Origin: an uncultured Actinomycetes bacterium
GTDB taxonomy: Bacteria; Actinomycetota; Actinomycetes; Nanopelagicales; Nanopelagicaceae
Direction: 5' to 3'
Length of the DNA: 10,250 bases
NCBI GenBank assembly: GCA_903822245.1
Contig: CAIJOE010000060.1
Coordinates: forward strand, 1 to 10,250
A model generated the notes under the pieces. It worked only from the letters and a program-made list of their open reading frames with translations. It was not told the DNA's origin and did no database searches. The translations under genes and the position numbers were made by a program. The stretch's first letter is position 1, and every line of letters begins with the position of its first letter. Positions 1-6,326 of this stretch are shown here, in pieces.

Positions 1-423
1 CTCAGGTAGATCTACAACTTCCCCATCTCGAATACGTTGATGGGCTGCCTTGCCATCAATCTTGATTGCCGAAACAGAACTCGGACGCTGCATGATCTTT
101 CCAACAAAGTTTGAAAGTTTGTTACTTATTGCCTCATCACTAATTTCTGAAGCATCACTCGTGCTGATTACATCACCTTCGCGATCATCGGTGTGTGTGC
201 TTTGCCCTAGCCGAATTGTTGCTTCATAACGTTTTGTTCCATCAACTACATACTGAAGTAACTTTGTAGCACTTCCGACGCCCAAAACTAGAACCCCTGT
301 CGCCATTGGATCTAATGTGCCCGCATGGCCAACTTTCTTAGTTCCAAGTTTCTTACGTGCCTTGGCTACTACATCGTGGCTGGTCATGCCTGCGGCTTTA
401 TCAACCAGCAAAAAGCCATTCAT
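1..423 (-). CDS. truB: tRNA pseudouridine(55) synthase TruB, N-terminal 141 codons (3' end off window)
   Basis: TruB isomerises U55 of tRNA to pseudouridine in the T-loop. The frame opens at an ATG at 423 (MNGFLLVDKAAGMTSHDVVA) and stays open to base 1, giving 141 residues of a protein usually near 300. It shows the family signature KKVGHAGTLDPMATGVL around residues 29-45, where Asp38 of GTLDP is the catalytic aspartate by family knowledge. It also has the conserved KRYEATIRLG segment near residue 65 and the RPSSVSAIKIDGKAAH segment near residues 113-128. The RNA-binding C-terminal part lies beyond the left edge. The start follows the rbfA stop by 20 bases of very AT-rich sequence without a clear Shine-Dalgarno, so translation may depend on coupling to rbfA. 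No in-frame alternative start nearby looks better. Identification is firm; only the length is unknown. Confidence 0.96.
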   Translation of the reverse strand, partial: MNGFLLVDKAAGMTSHDVVAKARKKLGTKKVGHAGTLDPMATGVLVLGVGSATKLLQYVVDGTKRYEATIRLGQSTHTDDREGDVISTSDASEISDEAISNKLSNFVGKIMQRPSSVSAIKIDGKAAHQRIRDGEVVDLPE

Positions 424-443
424 ATAATTACTTAAATTATTTC

Positions 444-875
444 TTAGTTCGCTGGTTCTTCATCGCGATGCTTGTATGGATCAGCCTCGCCTGCTGGTTT
501 TGCACCTTCTCTAGCCTTTGCCAATTCAGCATCCTTCCGCGCAACTTCAAACATTAGGTCATTCATCGCAGCAGCGCTTTCTTGCAATCCATCCTGGAAA
601 AATTCCAGTGTTGGTGTGATTCGAAGGCCAAGAGTCCTACCAACCTCAGATCGCAACATTCCACGGGCAGAATTCAAGGCGATGCCAGTTGCTTCACGTT
701 CAGATTCTTCACCTAGAACAGTGTAGAAAATTGAAGCTTGCTGGAGATCACCAGTAACGCGAACATCAGTGATTGTCACAAAACCAAGTCGCGGATCTTT
801 TACCCGCAACTCTAGGGCTTGGGCAATAATCTCTTTTATTCGATCTGCGACCTTTAGCGCTCTATTTGATGCCAT
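444..875 (-). CDS. rbfA: 30S ribosome-binding factor RbfA
   Basis: RbfA is a single KH-type domain protein that binds the immature 30S subunit near helix 1 of 16S rRNA and assists its late maturation. At 143 residues it has the usual length. Visible family features are the N-terminal helix (NRALKVADRIKEIIAQAL), the strand DPRLGFVTITDVRVTGDL near residues 27-44, and the NSARGMLRSEVGRTL segment near 68-82, which holds the Ala-x-Gly helix kink typical of RbfA in place of the classical KH GxxG loop. The last 25 or so residues are charged and probably disordered. The ATG at 875 lies 3 bases after the infB stop, so its ribosome binding site must be inside the infB 3' end; translational coupling to infB is likely. 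Its position between infB and truB is the standard one. Confidence 0.97.
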   Translation of the reverse strand: MASNRALKVADRIKEIIAQALELRVKDPRLGFVTITDVRVTGDLQQASIFYTVLGEESEREATGIALNSARGMLRSEVGRTLGLRITPTLEFFQDGLQESAAAMNDLMFEVARKDAELAKAREGAKPAGEADPYKHRDEEPAN

Positions 876-878
876 GAG

Positions 879-3590
879 TTATGCGCGCTTCTTCTCTCGC
901 ATCTCATATGTCTGAATGATGTCGCCAACTTGAATGTCCTTAAATGATCCGAGGCCAATACCGCACTCAAAACCATCCTTAACTTCAGTTGCATCATCCT
1001 TAAATCGACGAAGGGAATCAACCTTTAGATTCTCTCCAACGATTACGCCACCACGAAGAGTTCTGGCCAAGGCATTTCGGCGAATAAATCCGTCTTGCAC
1101 AAGGCAACCAGAAATATTTCCAAACTTGCTTGAACGGAAGATATCGCGAACTTCGGCATTACCGAGAACAACTTCTTCATACTCTGGCTTTAGCAAGCCC
1201 TTGAGTGAAGCTTCAATCTCTTCAATTGCGTTATAGATGACGGTGTAGAAACGAATTTCAACGCCTTCAGCATCTGCAAACTGTGCAGTTTGTGGTTCTG
1301 GCTTAACGTTGAAGCCGATAATTACCGCAGTCGATGCAGAAGCCAAGGTCACATCGCCCTTTGTAATAGCTCCAACTCCACGGTGAATAACTCGAAGATC
1401 AACATCGGTACCAACGTCTAGTTGCATGAGTGCATCCTCAAGGGCTTCAACAGAACCAGAAACGTCACCCTTGATAATGAGATTAAGGGTAGAAATCTTT
1501 GATTGCTCCATGAAGTCTTCAAGTGAAACCTTTTTGCGAGCTTTAGCAAGCAGTGCATTACGCATTGCTAGTTGACGCTTTTCGGCAATCTGACGAGCAG
1601 TTCTATCATCTTCAGCAACCATAAATGTGTCGCCCGCTCCAGGTACTGATGTAAAACCAAGGACCTGTACGGGACGAGATGGACCGGCTTCTTCAACCGC
1701 ATTTCCATTCTCATCTAACATCGCACGAACACGTCCATAAGCGCCACCGGCAACAATTGCATCTCCAACGCGAAGAGTTCCACGTTGAACTAGAACTGTA
1801 GCTACTGGTCCACGACCCTTATCAAGGTTGGCTTCAATTGCAACACCACGAGCGACATCATCTGCAATCGCACGTAAATCAATTGCGGCATCTGCAACGA
1901 GCAAGATTGCATCAATTAACTCATCGATACCAGCGCCTGATTTGGCGGATACGTTGATGAACATAGTGTCACCGCCATACTCCTCAGCAACCAAGTTGTA
2001 CTCGGTCAACTGTTGGCGAATCTTGTCTGGGTTTGCACCCTCTTTATCAATCTTGTTCACGGCAACAACGATTGGAACATCGGCTGCTTGAGCGTGGTTT
2101 AACGCCTCAATTGTTTGTGGCATAACGCCATCATCTGCCGCGACCACTAGTACTGCGATGTCAGTTACCTTTGCACCACGAGCACGCATAGCGGTGAAAG
2201 CTTCGTGACCAGGTGTATCAATAAAGGTAATCGCGCGATTTTGACCATTGTGATCATGATGAATTTGGTAGGCACCAATGTGCTGGGTAATGCCGCCGGC
2301 TTCACCACGAGCTGCTTCGGTCTTTCGAACAGCATCCAAAAGACTGGTCTTACCGTGGTCAACGTGACCCATAACAGTGACAATTGGCGAGCGCACAACT
2401 AAATCAGCCTCATCAATATCTGCAAGCTCTTGATCAAGGTTGATATCAAACTCTTGTAGTAGTTCGCGATCTTCATCTTCTGGGCTAACAACTTGGATTT
2501 GATATCCGAGTTCTCCGCCTAGAAGTGTGAAGGTATCTTCATCAACAGATTGAGTTGCCGTAACCATTTCACCTAAGTGGAATAGGGCTGAAACTAACGC
2601 TGCTGGATCGCCACCGATCTTCTCGGCAAAGTCCATAAGTGTTGCACCGCGACGTAATCTAATTGTGGTCTTTCCATCACCGTGGGGAATAACTGCGCCG
2701 CCAAGTGATGGCGCCGCCATATTGTCGAACTCTTCACGTAGAGCTTTCTTACTCTTGTGTGACTTACGTGATTTGCCACCTTGCTTACCAAATGCTCCTG
2801 CTGCGCCACCTCTTTGATGACGTCCGCCACCTTTAGCGCCAAATGTATTTCCACCGGCATTTGCTGGAGCTCCAGGTGCGCCACCTGTTGTTGGTGTGCG
2901 ATACGGAGAACTTCCAGGTGCACCAGTTGGACGTGAGCCTGGTGCGCCAGTTGTTGGTGCGCCAGTTGGACGAGAAGTTTGTGGTCGTGCAGCAAAACCT
3001 GGACGAACAGAACCTGGTCTTGCACCTGACATTGGTGGACGCTCACCAGGGCGAAGTGGTCGTGGTGATGCTGGCCGTGGCATTGCACTGCTAGTTCCGC
3101 CAAATGGATTATTTCCGGCGCGTGGTGGCCGTGGCATTGCTGGTGTGCCAGATCCAAATGGATTATTTCCAGCCGGACGTGGCGCCGGCGGCTTTGGAAG
3201 ATCTGATGCTGGTGCTACTGGAGTTACTGGCGCTACTGGAACTTCAATTGCTGCAATTGCTTCTTTAGTTTCTTGTGCCTTAGCTAATTGTTCGCGAGTA
3301 CCTTCTGGAAGCTGAGCAAGTGCTGCTTCAATTTCTTCAGCGCTGGGAGCGACAGTCTTTTTGGCCGCAGTCTTTTTAGCTGCTGCCTTCTTTGCTGGCT
3401 TTGGCTCAGCGGCAGCTACTTTGGCTGCTTCTAATTCTGGGAATTTCTCCATCAACTTTCGCACAACAGGTGCTTCAACAGTTGATGATGCTGATCGGAC
3501 GAACTCGCCGACTTCTTGTAACTTAGCGAGGAGCTCTTTGCTCTCTAAACCGATCTCTTTTGCTAATTCGTAAACGCGGACCTTTGCCAC
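879..3590 (-). CDS. infB: translation initiation factor IF-2
   Basis: IF2 is the GTPase that brings initiator fMet-tRNA to the 30S subunit and promotes 50S joining. The 903-residue protein starts at a GTG (3588-3590) with a good AGGAAGG five bases upstream. Domains in order: IF2_N helix bundle (about 1-52), a Lys/Ala tract (60-80), a Pro/Gly/Arg-rich low-complexity linker (about 131-285) typical of actinobacteria, a second IF2_N-like segment (about 311-368), and the G domain with G1 GHVDHGKT (408-415), switch GGITQHIG (432-439), DTPGH (458-462), NKID (512-515) and SAK (548-550). Domain II starts near 580, domain III contains IIKGDVSGSVEAL (705-717), and C2 carries the family signature ending in ECG (875-877). 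All GTP-binding residues are present. The gene follows ylxR after a structured 155-base gap and ends 3 bases before rbfA. Confidence 0.98.
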   Translation of the reverse strand: MAKVRVYELAKEIGLESKELLAKLQEVGEFVRSASSTVEAPVVRKLMEKFPELEAAKVAAAEPKPAKKAAAKKTAAKKTVAPSAEEIEAALAQLPEGTREQLAKAQETKEAIAAIEVPVAPVTPVAPASDLPKPPAPRPAGNNPFGSGTPAMPRPPRAGNNPFGGTSSAMPRPASPRPLRPGERPPMSGARPGSVRPGFAARPQTSRPTGAPTTGAPGSRPTGAPGSSPYRTPTTGGAPGAPANAGGNTFGAKGGGRHQRGGAAGAFGKQGGKSRKSHKSKKALREEFDNMAAPSLGGAVIPHGDGKTTIRLRRGATLMDFAEKIGGDPAALVSALFHLGEMVTATQSVDEDTFTLLGGELGYQIQVVSPEDEDRELLQEFDINLDQELADIDEADLVVRSPIVTVMGHVDHGKTSLLDAVRKTEAARGEAGGITQHIGAYQIHHDHNGQNRAITFIDTPGHEAFTAMRARGAKVTDIAVLVVAADDGVMPQTIEALNHAQAADVPIVVAVNKIDKEGANPDKIRQQLTEYNLVAEEYGGDTMFINVSAKSGAGIDELIDAILLVADAAIDLRAIADDVARGVAIEANLDKGRGPVATVLVQRGTLRVGDAIVAGGAYGRVRAMLDENGNAVEEAGPSRPVQVLGFTSVPGAGDTFMVAEDDRTARQIAEKRQLAMRNALLAKARKKVSLEDFMEQSKISTLNLIIKGDVSGSVEALEDALMQLDVGTDVDLRVIHRGVGAITKGDVTLASASTAVIIGFNVKPEPQTAQFADAEGVEIRFYTVIYNAIEEIEASLKGLLKPEYEEVVLGNAEVRDIFRSSKFGNISGCLVQDGFIRRNALARTLRGGVIVGENLKVDSLRRFKDDATEVKDGFECGIGLGSFKDIQVGDIIQTYEMREKKRA
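2736..3200 (-). repeat. low-complexity Gly/Pro/Arg linker of infB with internal direct repeats
   Basis: This stretch encodes IF2 residues of about 131-285, almost entirely Gly, Pro, Ala, Arg, Ser and Thr. Short units recur: AGNNPFG at residues 140-146 and 158-164, each followed by AMPRP (151-155 and 169-173), and RPTGAP at 207-212 and 220-225. The matching DNA units are direct repeats, so copy number may vary between close strains. It ends in a Lys/Arg/Ser/His basic patch (about 272-285). The linker is probably flexible and RNA-contacting. Long open frames on the opposite strand and in another minus frame across this region are composition artefacts. Confidence 0.8.
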
Positions 3591-3594
3591 AGTT

Positions 3595-3644
3595 GCCTTC
3601 CTGTCTTGCTCTTAGGAGGCCCCCACGTTTAGTAGTTGGAGCCT
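3595..3644 (-). promoter_or_regulatory. candidate two-state RNA leader in front of infB
   Basis: Two helices can be drawn in the minus-strand RNA and they share bases, so they cannot coexist. Helix A pairs AGGCUCC (3638-3644) with GGGGCCU (3617-3623): 7 pairs including one G-U, with a 14-base loop. Helix B pairs GCCUCCU (3614-3620) with AGGAAGGC (3595-3602): 7 pairs with one bulged A and an 11-base loop. Helix B covers the whole infB Shine-Dalgarno; helix A frees it. This is seen by hand pairing only. A regulatory role for IF2 synthesis is inference, and no ligand or known riboswitch family is recognised. Confidence 0.35.
3596..3602 (-). promoter_or_regulatory. ribosome binding site of infB
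   Basis: The minus strand reads AGGAAGG five bases before GTG at 3590. This decides the infB start at a GTG codon, and the following MAKVRVYELAKE is the usual IF2 N-terminus. The same bases can pair with an upstream CCUCCU-containing segment (see the infB leader entry). Confidence 0.8.
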
Positions 3645-3659
3645 AAATAGATGACTTAC

Positions 3660-3682
3660 TCATGAGCGTTGGGCGCTCATGA
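3660..3682 (-). repeat. perfect 9-bp hairpin between the micro-ORF and infB
   Basis: The arms are TCATGAGCG and CGCTCATGA with a 5-base loop; a G-U pair can extend the stem by one. In the minus-strand RNA the helix begins on the base directly after the stop codon of the 7-codon frame at 3683-3706. No run of U follows, so an intrinsic terminator is unlikely; a ribosome-sensitive structure, a processing site or a dyad operator are alternatives. Confidence 0.6.
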
Positions 3683-3706
3683 TTACTTTGTAACCTTTTT
3701 AGACAT
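3683..3706 (-). CDS. candidate 7-codon leader peptide (MSKKVTK) upstream of infB
   Basis: The minus strand has ATG at 3704-3706 followed by Ser-Lys-Lys-Val-Thr-Lys and TAA (3683-3685). AAGGAG at 3715-3720 lies eight bases upstream, a textbook ribosome binding site and the best in the window. The stop codon abuts the first base of the hairpin at 3660-3682, an arrangement seen in translation-dependent leaders. The peptide has no run of one amino acid that would suggest classical amino-acid attenuation, though three of seven residues are lysine. It is too short to be identified by homology and may equally be a chance ATG after a purine-rich stretch. It is not part of ylxR or infB. Confidence 0.35.
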   Translation of the reverse strand: MSKKVTK

Positions 3707-3714
3707 AGCTTTCG

Positions 3715-3720
3715 CTCCTT
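3715..3720 (-). promoter_or_regulatory. strong Shine-Dalgarno AAGGAG not belonging to an annotated gene
   Basis: AAGGAG lies on the minus strand, eight bases ahead of the ATG of the 7-codon frame and over 120 bases from the infB start. It is therefore too distant to serve infB directly. It is the clearest ribosome binding site in a window where most genes have weak ones. Confidence 0.55.
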
Positions 3721-3725
3721 CTAAA

Positions 3726-3748
3726 TAATTAAGCACGGTGCTTAATTA
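3726..3748 (-). terminator. 23-base near-perfect palindrome over the ylxR stop; weak terminator or attenuator
   Basis: The arms TAATTAAGCAC and GTGCTTAATTA (11 bp) are separated by one base, so as RNA the stem is about 10 bp with a 3-base loop. The left arm in transcript direction includes the ylxR stop codon. The 3' side continues UUAUUUAG, a short U-rich tail but not a strong one, and the stem is AT-rich. This could be a leaky intrinsic terminator that lowers transcription into infB, or a protein-binding dyad. The structure itself is certain; its role is inference. Confidence 0.4.
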
Positions 3749-3994
3749 GTGCAATTCTTCTAGATACTTCTCCAACAAATCAATAGATAGATTCGCATCT
3801 GTTCTAAAGGCCCGCTGGAAGGATTTGCGTTGCTTTGCTGTTTCGAGACATTCCCGACGCAACCAAGCCCCACGACCACCTTTGCGACGATCTGGATCTG
3901 GTGTTACCTGACCCAAAACCTCGACCACTCGTAGTAGTTCACGCCAATTTGTTGCCTTGCGACATGCGATGCAGCTCCGAATCGGAATCGGCAT
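3746..3994 (-). CDS. ylxR: YlxR family (DUF448) small RNA-binding-fold protein
   Basis: YlxR proteins are small basic proteins encoded between nusA and infB in many bacteria. The fold suggests RNA binding, and reported roles elsewhere include effects on RNase P and gene regulation; the function here is not known. The 82-residue product has the family pattern: PIRSCIACRK with Cys8 and Cys11, WRELLRVV (17-24), the GRGAW turn (40-44), Cys49, and FQRAF (59-63). An in-frame stop (3995-3997) sits directly before the ATG at 3994, so no longer start is possible. The sequence reads ATGTAAATG, so an ATG-stop pair lies just before the real start. The binding site is a modest GGGGA eight or so bases upstream. 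It follows nusA by 55 bases. Confidence 0.93.
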   Translation of the reverse strand: MPIPIRSCIACRKATNWRELLRVVEVLGQVTPDPDRRKGGRGAWLRRECLETAKQRKSFQRAFRTDANLSIDLLEKYLEELH

Positions 3995-4049
3995 TTACAT
4001 ATCCCCGCTTACAAACTGTCTACCACTGACTACAACTGATGGGCAAAGA

Positions 4050-5090
4050 CTACTCCATCTCCTGCGAGGGCTCTAATTCAAGCTCTTCGTCAGGCGTAAT
4101 CGGCTTGGGTTTAGCGATGCGTTCAACGGGGTTATCTGGGTGGATATCAATTCGCCAACCAGTTAAGCGCGCGGCCAACCTGGCATTTTGCCCATCTTTT
4201 CCGATTGCAAGTGAAAGTTGATAATCAGGAACAATAACTTTTGCGGACTTAGTTTCTAGATCAACTACTTCACAACTAGTTACTCGGGCTGGTGCCAAAG
4301 CATTTGCCACATAAACTGCCGGATTTTCTGAGAAATCAACTATGTCTATCTTCTCGCCATTTAATTCATCCATTACTGCTTTAGCTCTAGCACCAACTGG
4401 CCCAATTAAAGCGCCCTTTGGACTTACTCCAGCGCGATTTGAGCGAACTGAAACTTTAGTGCGATGGCCAGCTTCGCGAGCAATTCCAACTATTTCAACA
4501 ACATGATCTTTAAGTTCTGGAACTTCTAAAGTAAATAATTGCTTGACTAGCAGTGGATGGGATCTAGAAAGAATAACTTCTGGTCCCTTCAAGCCTTGCT
4601 TTACTTCAACTACAAAAGCCTTAATGCGTTGTCCGTGCACATAGCTTTCACCAGCAATTTGTTCAGTCGGTGGAATGATTCCCTCAACTTTGCCTAAATC
4701 GACATATACCATTTCAGCGTCGCGACCCTGCTGAATAATTCCAGAGATAACATCACCAACATTTGCTGAGAATTCCTCAACAATGCCCGCGTCATTTTGG
4801 GCACGCATTCGCTGCTTAATTTCCTTACGAACAATTGATTTTATAGTTCGATCAAATCCCTCTGGCTCATCGACAATAGTTTCAGAATAAATACCCTCTT
4901 CATCGAAAAGCGGAACATGAATTGCGATCTCGCCAGTATCGCGATTTAGAACTGCGCGACCTTGAGCCTTAGCTTCTGGAAGCTCGCGGTAACCTTCGGT
5001 TACAGCATTTTCAATAAAGCTAATCATTTTCTCAAGTGGAATCTGACGTTCAATTGTCAGCGCAATTAGAGCTTCAACATCTACGCTCAT
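4050..5090 (-). CDS. nusA: transcription termination/antitermination factor NusA
   Basis: NusA binds RNA polymerase and nascent RNA and modulates pausing, termination and rRNA antitermination. The 346-residue product matches the short actinobacterial form, which lacks the two C-terminal acidic repeats of the 495-residue E. coli protein. Domains: N-terminal RNA polymerase-binding domain (about 1-105), S1 domain (about 109-176, starting VGDVISGIIQQ), KH1 with the GPVG loop (230-233) in GALIGPVGARAKAVMDEL, and KH2 with GKDG (297-300) in LAIGKDGQNARLAARLTG. The tail is acidic (EELELEPSQEME). Its ATG overlaps the rimP stop as ATGA (5087-5090), which implies translational coupling, and GGAAG lies about ten bases upstream within rimP. 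rimP-nusA-ylxR-infB is a deeply conserved order. Confidence 0.97.
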   Translation of the reverse strand: MSVDVEALIALTIERQIPLEKMISFIENAVTEGYRELPEAKAQGRAVLNRDTGEIAIHVPLFDEEGIYSETIVDEPEGFDRTIKSIVRKEIKQRMRAQNDAGIVEEFSANVGDVISGIIQQGRDAEMVYVDLGKVEGIIPPTEQIAGESYVHGQRIKAFVVEVKQGLKGPEVILSRSHPLLVKQLFTLEVPELKDHVVEIVGIAREAGHRTKVSVRSNRAGVSPKGALIGPVGARAKAVMDELNGEKIDIVDFSENPAVYVANALAPARVTSCEVVDLETKSAKVIVPDYQLSLAIGKDGQNARLAARLTGWRIDIHPDNPVERIAKPKPITPDEELELEPSQEME

Positions 5091-5530
5091 TTAAATTCAA
5101 CTTCCAAAACAGCTTTCTTAATATCTGCATAGGAAATTGTTGCCTCATCAATTACGACCGACACCTGTGTGCTTTGGCCAATGCGTCCCTTAACTTCGCC
5201 GCCATCATTTAGTGATGCCTTAACTAAGCGCCCCAAATTCTTTGCCCAATGTCTAGGCAAAGTAAGCGGACGATCCACGCCCGGTGAAGTAACTTCAAGA
5301 GTGAAGGGGATCTCTCCTAGCGCGGTCAAATTCTCAATGACTTCCGAAATTTCCTTGGTGACTACAGTTACTTGATCAAGATTTAAGTGGGTATCACTAT
5401 CGACAATGACTGTAATCATGCGGCGTTTTCCCGCACTTTGAATTGTAATATCTTCTAAGTAATTTCCGGTTGCTTGGATAATCGGGGCAATGGCAGCCGC
5501 AACCTCTTCTTTAACTTTATCAATCGGCAT
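5087..5530 (-). CDS. rimP: ribosome maturation factor RimP
   Basis: RimP binds free 30S subunits and is needed for their efficient maturation. The product has 147 residues, near the 150 of E. coli. It has the two-domain plan: an N-terminal alpha/beta domain (about 1-85) ending in the family signature LEVTSPGVDRPL (78-89), and a C-terminal Sm-like beta barrel (about 93-147, from HWAKNLGRLVKASL). The ATG at 5530 has GAAAGG six bases upstream. The gene begins 24 bases after the permease stop and overlaps nusA by four bases. The short intergenic gap argues for cotranscription with proS and the permease, although a weak promoter there cannot be ruled out. Confidence 0.95.
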   Translation of the reverse strand: MPIDKVKEEVAAAIAPIIQATGNYLEDITIQSAGKRRMITVIVDSDTHLNLDQVTVVTKEISEVIENLTALGEIPFTLEVTSPGVDRPLTLPRHWAKNLGRLVKASLNDGGEVKGRIGQSTQVSVVIDEATISYADIKKAVLEVEFK

Positions 5531-5536
5531 TTTTGG

Positions 5537-5542
5537 CCTTTC
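5537..5542 (-). promoter_or_regulatory. ribosome binding site of rimP
   Basis: GAAAGG on the minus strand, six bases before the rimP ATG, supports that start and gives independent translation initiation at the head of the rimP-nusA-ylxR set. Confidence 0.65.
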
Positions 5543-5554
5543 TATATTTAGTTT

Positions 5555-6322
5555 TTATCGAGCAAGCCAATCATAACCCACTTTTGCAATCAGAATTGTC
5601 GTCACAAGTAAGAAGACTTTTCGAACCAAGGGCGATCCCCCGCGGATGGCAAGGCGAGAACCAATAATGGCTCCAGTCACATTTGCCAGAGCCAAAATCA
5701 AACCAAGGCGCCACCAGATATGGCCGGTGAACTGAAACGAGAGAATTGCACCAAAATTTGTTGAAATATTTACTAACTTTGCCGTGGCTGAGGCTTTTAG
5801 AAAGGCGTAGCCAACTAAACCAACCAATAGAAATACTAAGAAAGTTCCAGTTCCAGGACCAAAGATTCCATCGTAAAAACCAATCGTTAGCCCAAGTCCA
5901 GCGACAATTAAGTGCCGCTTCTTTTCGCTAAAGCGCAGGCGCTCATTCATCCCGAGCTCTGGTTTCTTCCAGGTGTAGAGAGCAACACAAATCAATAGAA
6001 CAACAATTAGCGGGCGAAAGATCTCTTTAGGAAAAGATGCCGCGAGTCGAGCTCCAGAAGCTGAACCAATAAAGGCTGGAATCGCCATATAAGAAGTAAG
6101 GCGAAGATCTGGCCTTACTTTCTTGAAGTATGAAACAGCGGCAGAACTTGTGCCAAAGATTGACGGAACTTTATTAGTGCCAAGAATTAGTGGAATTGGT
6201 TTATCTGATAACCCAATCAATAAAGCGGGAAGTTGAACTAGCCCACCACCACCTGCTACAGCATCAACAAAACCAGCGAAGCCAGAAGCAAGAGCGAGGA
6301 AGAGCCAAGTCTGGATCCCCAT
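5555..6322 (-). CDS. TSUP / TauE-SafE family membrane transport protein
   Basis: This 255-residue integral membrane protein has the family's length and about eight hydrophobic segments in two repeated halves. Recognisable motifs are FVDAVAGGGGLVQLPALL (18-35), GTNK (48-51) in the first half, GFYDGIFGPGTGTFL (148-162), and AKLVNISTNFGA (181-192) in the second half. Family members move small anions across the cytoplasmic membrane, with sulfite, sulfoacetate and related organosulfur compounds as the best known substrates; the substrate here cannot be told. The ATG at 6322 is four bases after the proS stop and has no convincing binding site, so it is probably translated by coupling to proS. Nothing adjacent is a sulfur gene. 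In many actinobacteria a different small gene sits between proS and rimP, so this is a local insertion or replacement. Confidence 0.9.
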   Translation of the reverse strand: MGIQTWLFLALASGFAGFVDAVAGGGGLVQLPALLIGLSDKPIPLILGTNKVPSIFGTSSAAVSYFKKVRPDLRLTSYMAIPAFIGSASGARLAASFPKEIFRPLIVVLLICVALYTWKKPELGMNERLRFSEKKRHLIVAGLGLTIGFYDGIFGPGTGTFLVFLLVGLVGYAFLKASATAKLVNISTNFGAILSFQFTGHIWWRLGLILALANVTGAIIGSRLAIRGGSPLVRKVFLLVTTILIAKVGYDWLAR

Positions 6323-6326
6323 CTAA

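Noticed and set aside
424..440. Small inverted repeat ATAATT/AATTAT just before truB
   Set aside because: Only six A-T pairs in a very AT-rich 20-base gap; expected by chance and too weak to matter.
2594..3157. 187-residue minus-strand frame and a 139-residue plus-strand frame (2896-3315) across the infB linker
   Set aside because: Both run through the repetitive Gly/Pro/Arg linker of IF2 in other frames and give His/Gln/Val-rich or Gly/Arg-rich low-complexity products. IF2 fully explains the region.
3726..3754. Promoter for infB: TTGCAC, 17 bases, TAATTA on the minus strand
   Set aside because: The spacing is right, but the -35 matches consensus at only three of six positions and the -10 at two of six. 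The same bases are better explained by the palindrome.
3995..4000. ATG-TAA start-stop pair six bases before the ylxR ATG
   Set aside because: A minimal start-stop could stall ribosomes, but a single occurrence of six bases is easily chance. It is recorded in the ylxR entry only.
5531..5554. Promoter between the permease and rimP (AT-rich, TATAGA-like)
   Set aside because: There is no -35 element at proper spacing and only 24 bases of gap; a binding site for rimP accounts for what is conserved-looking.
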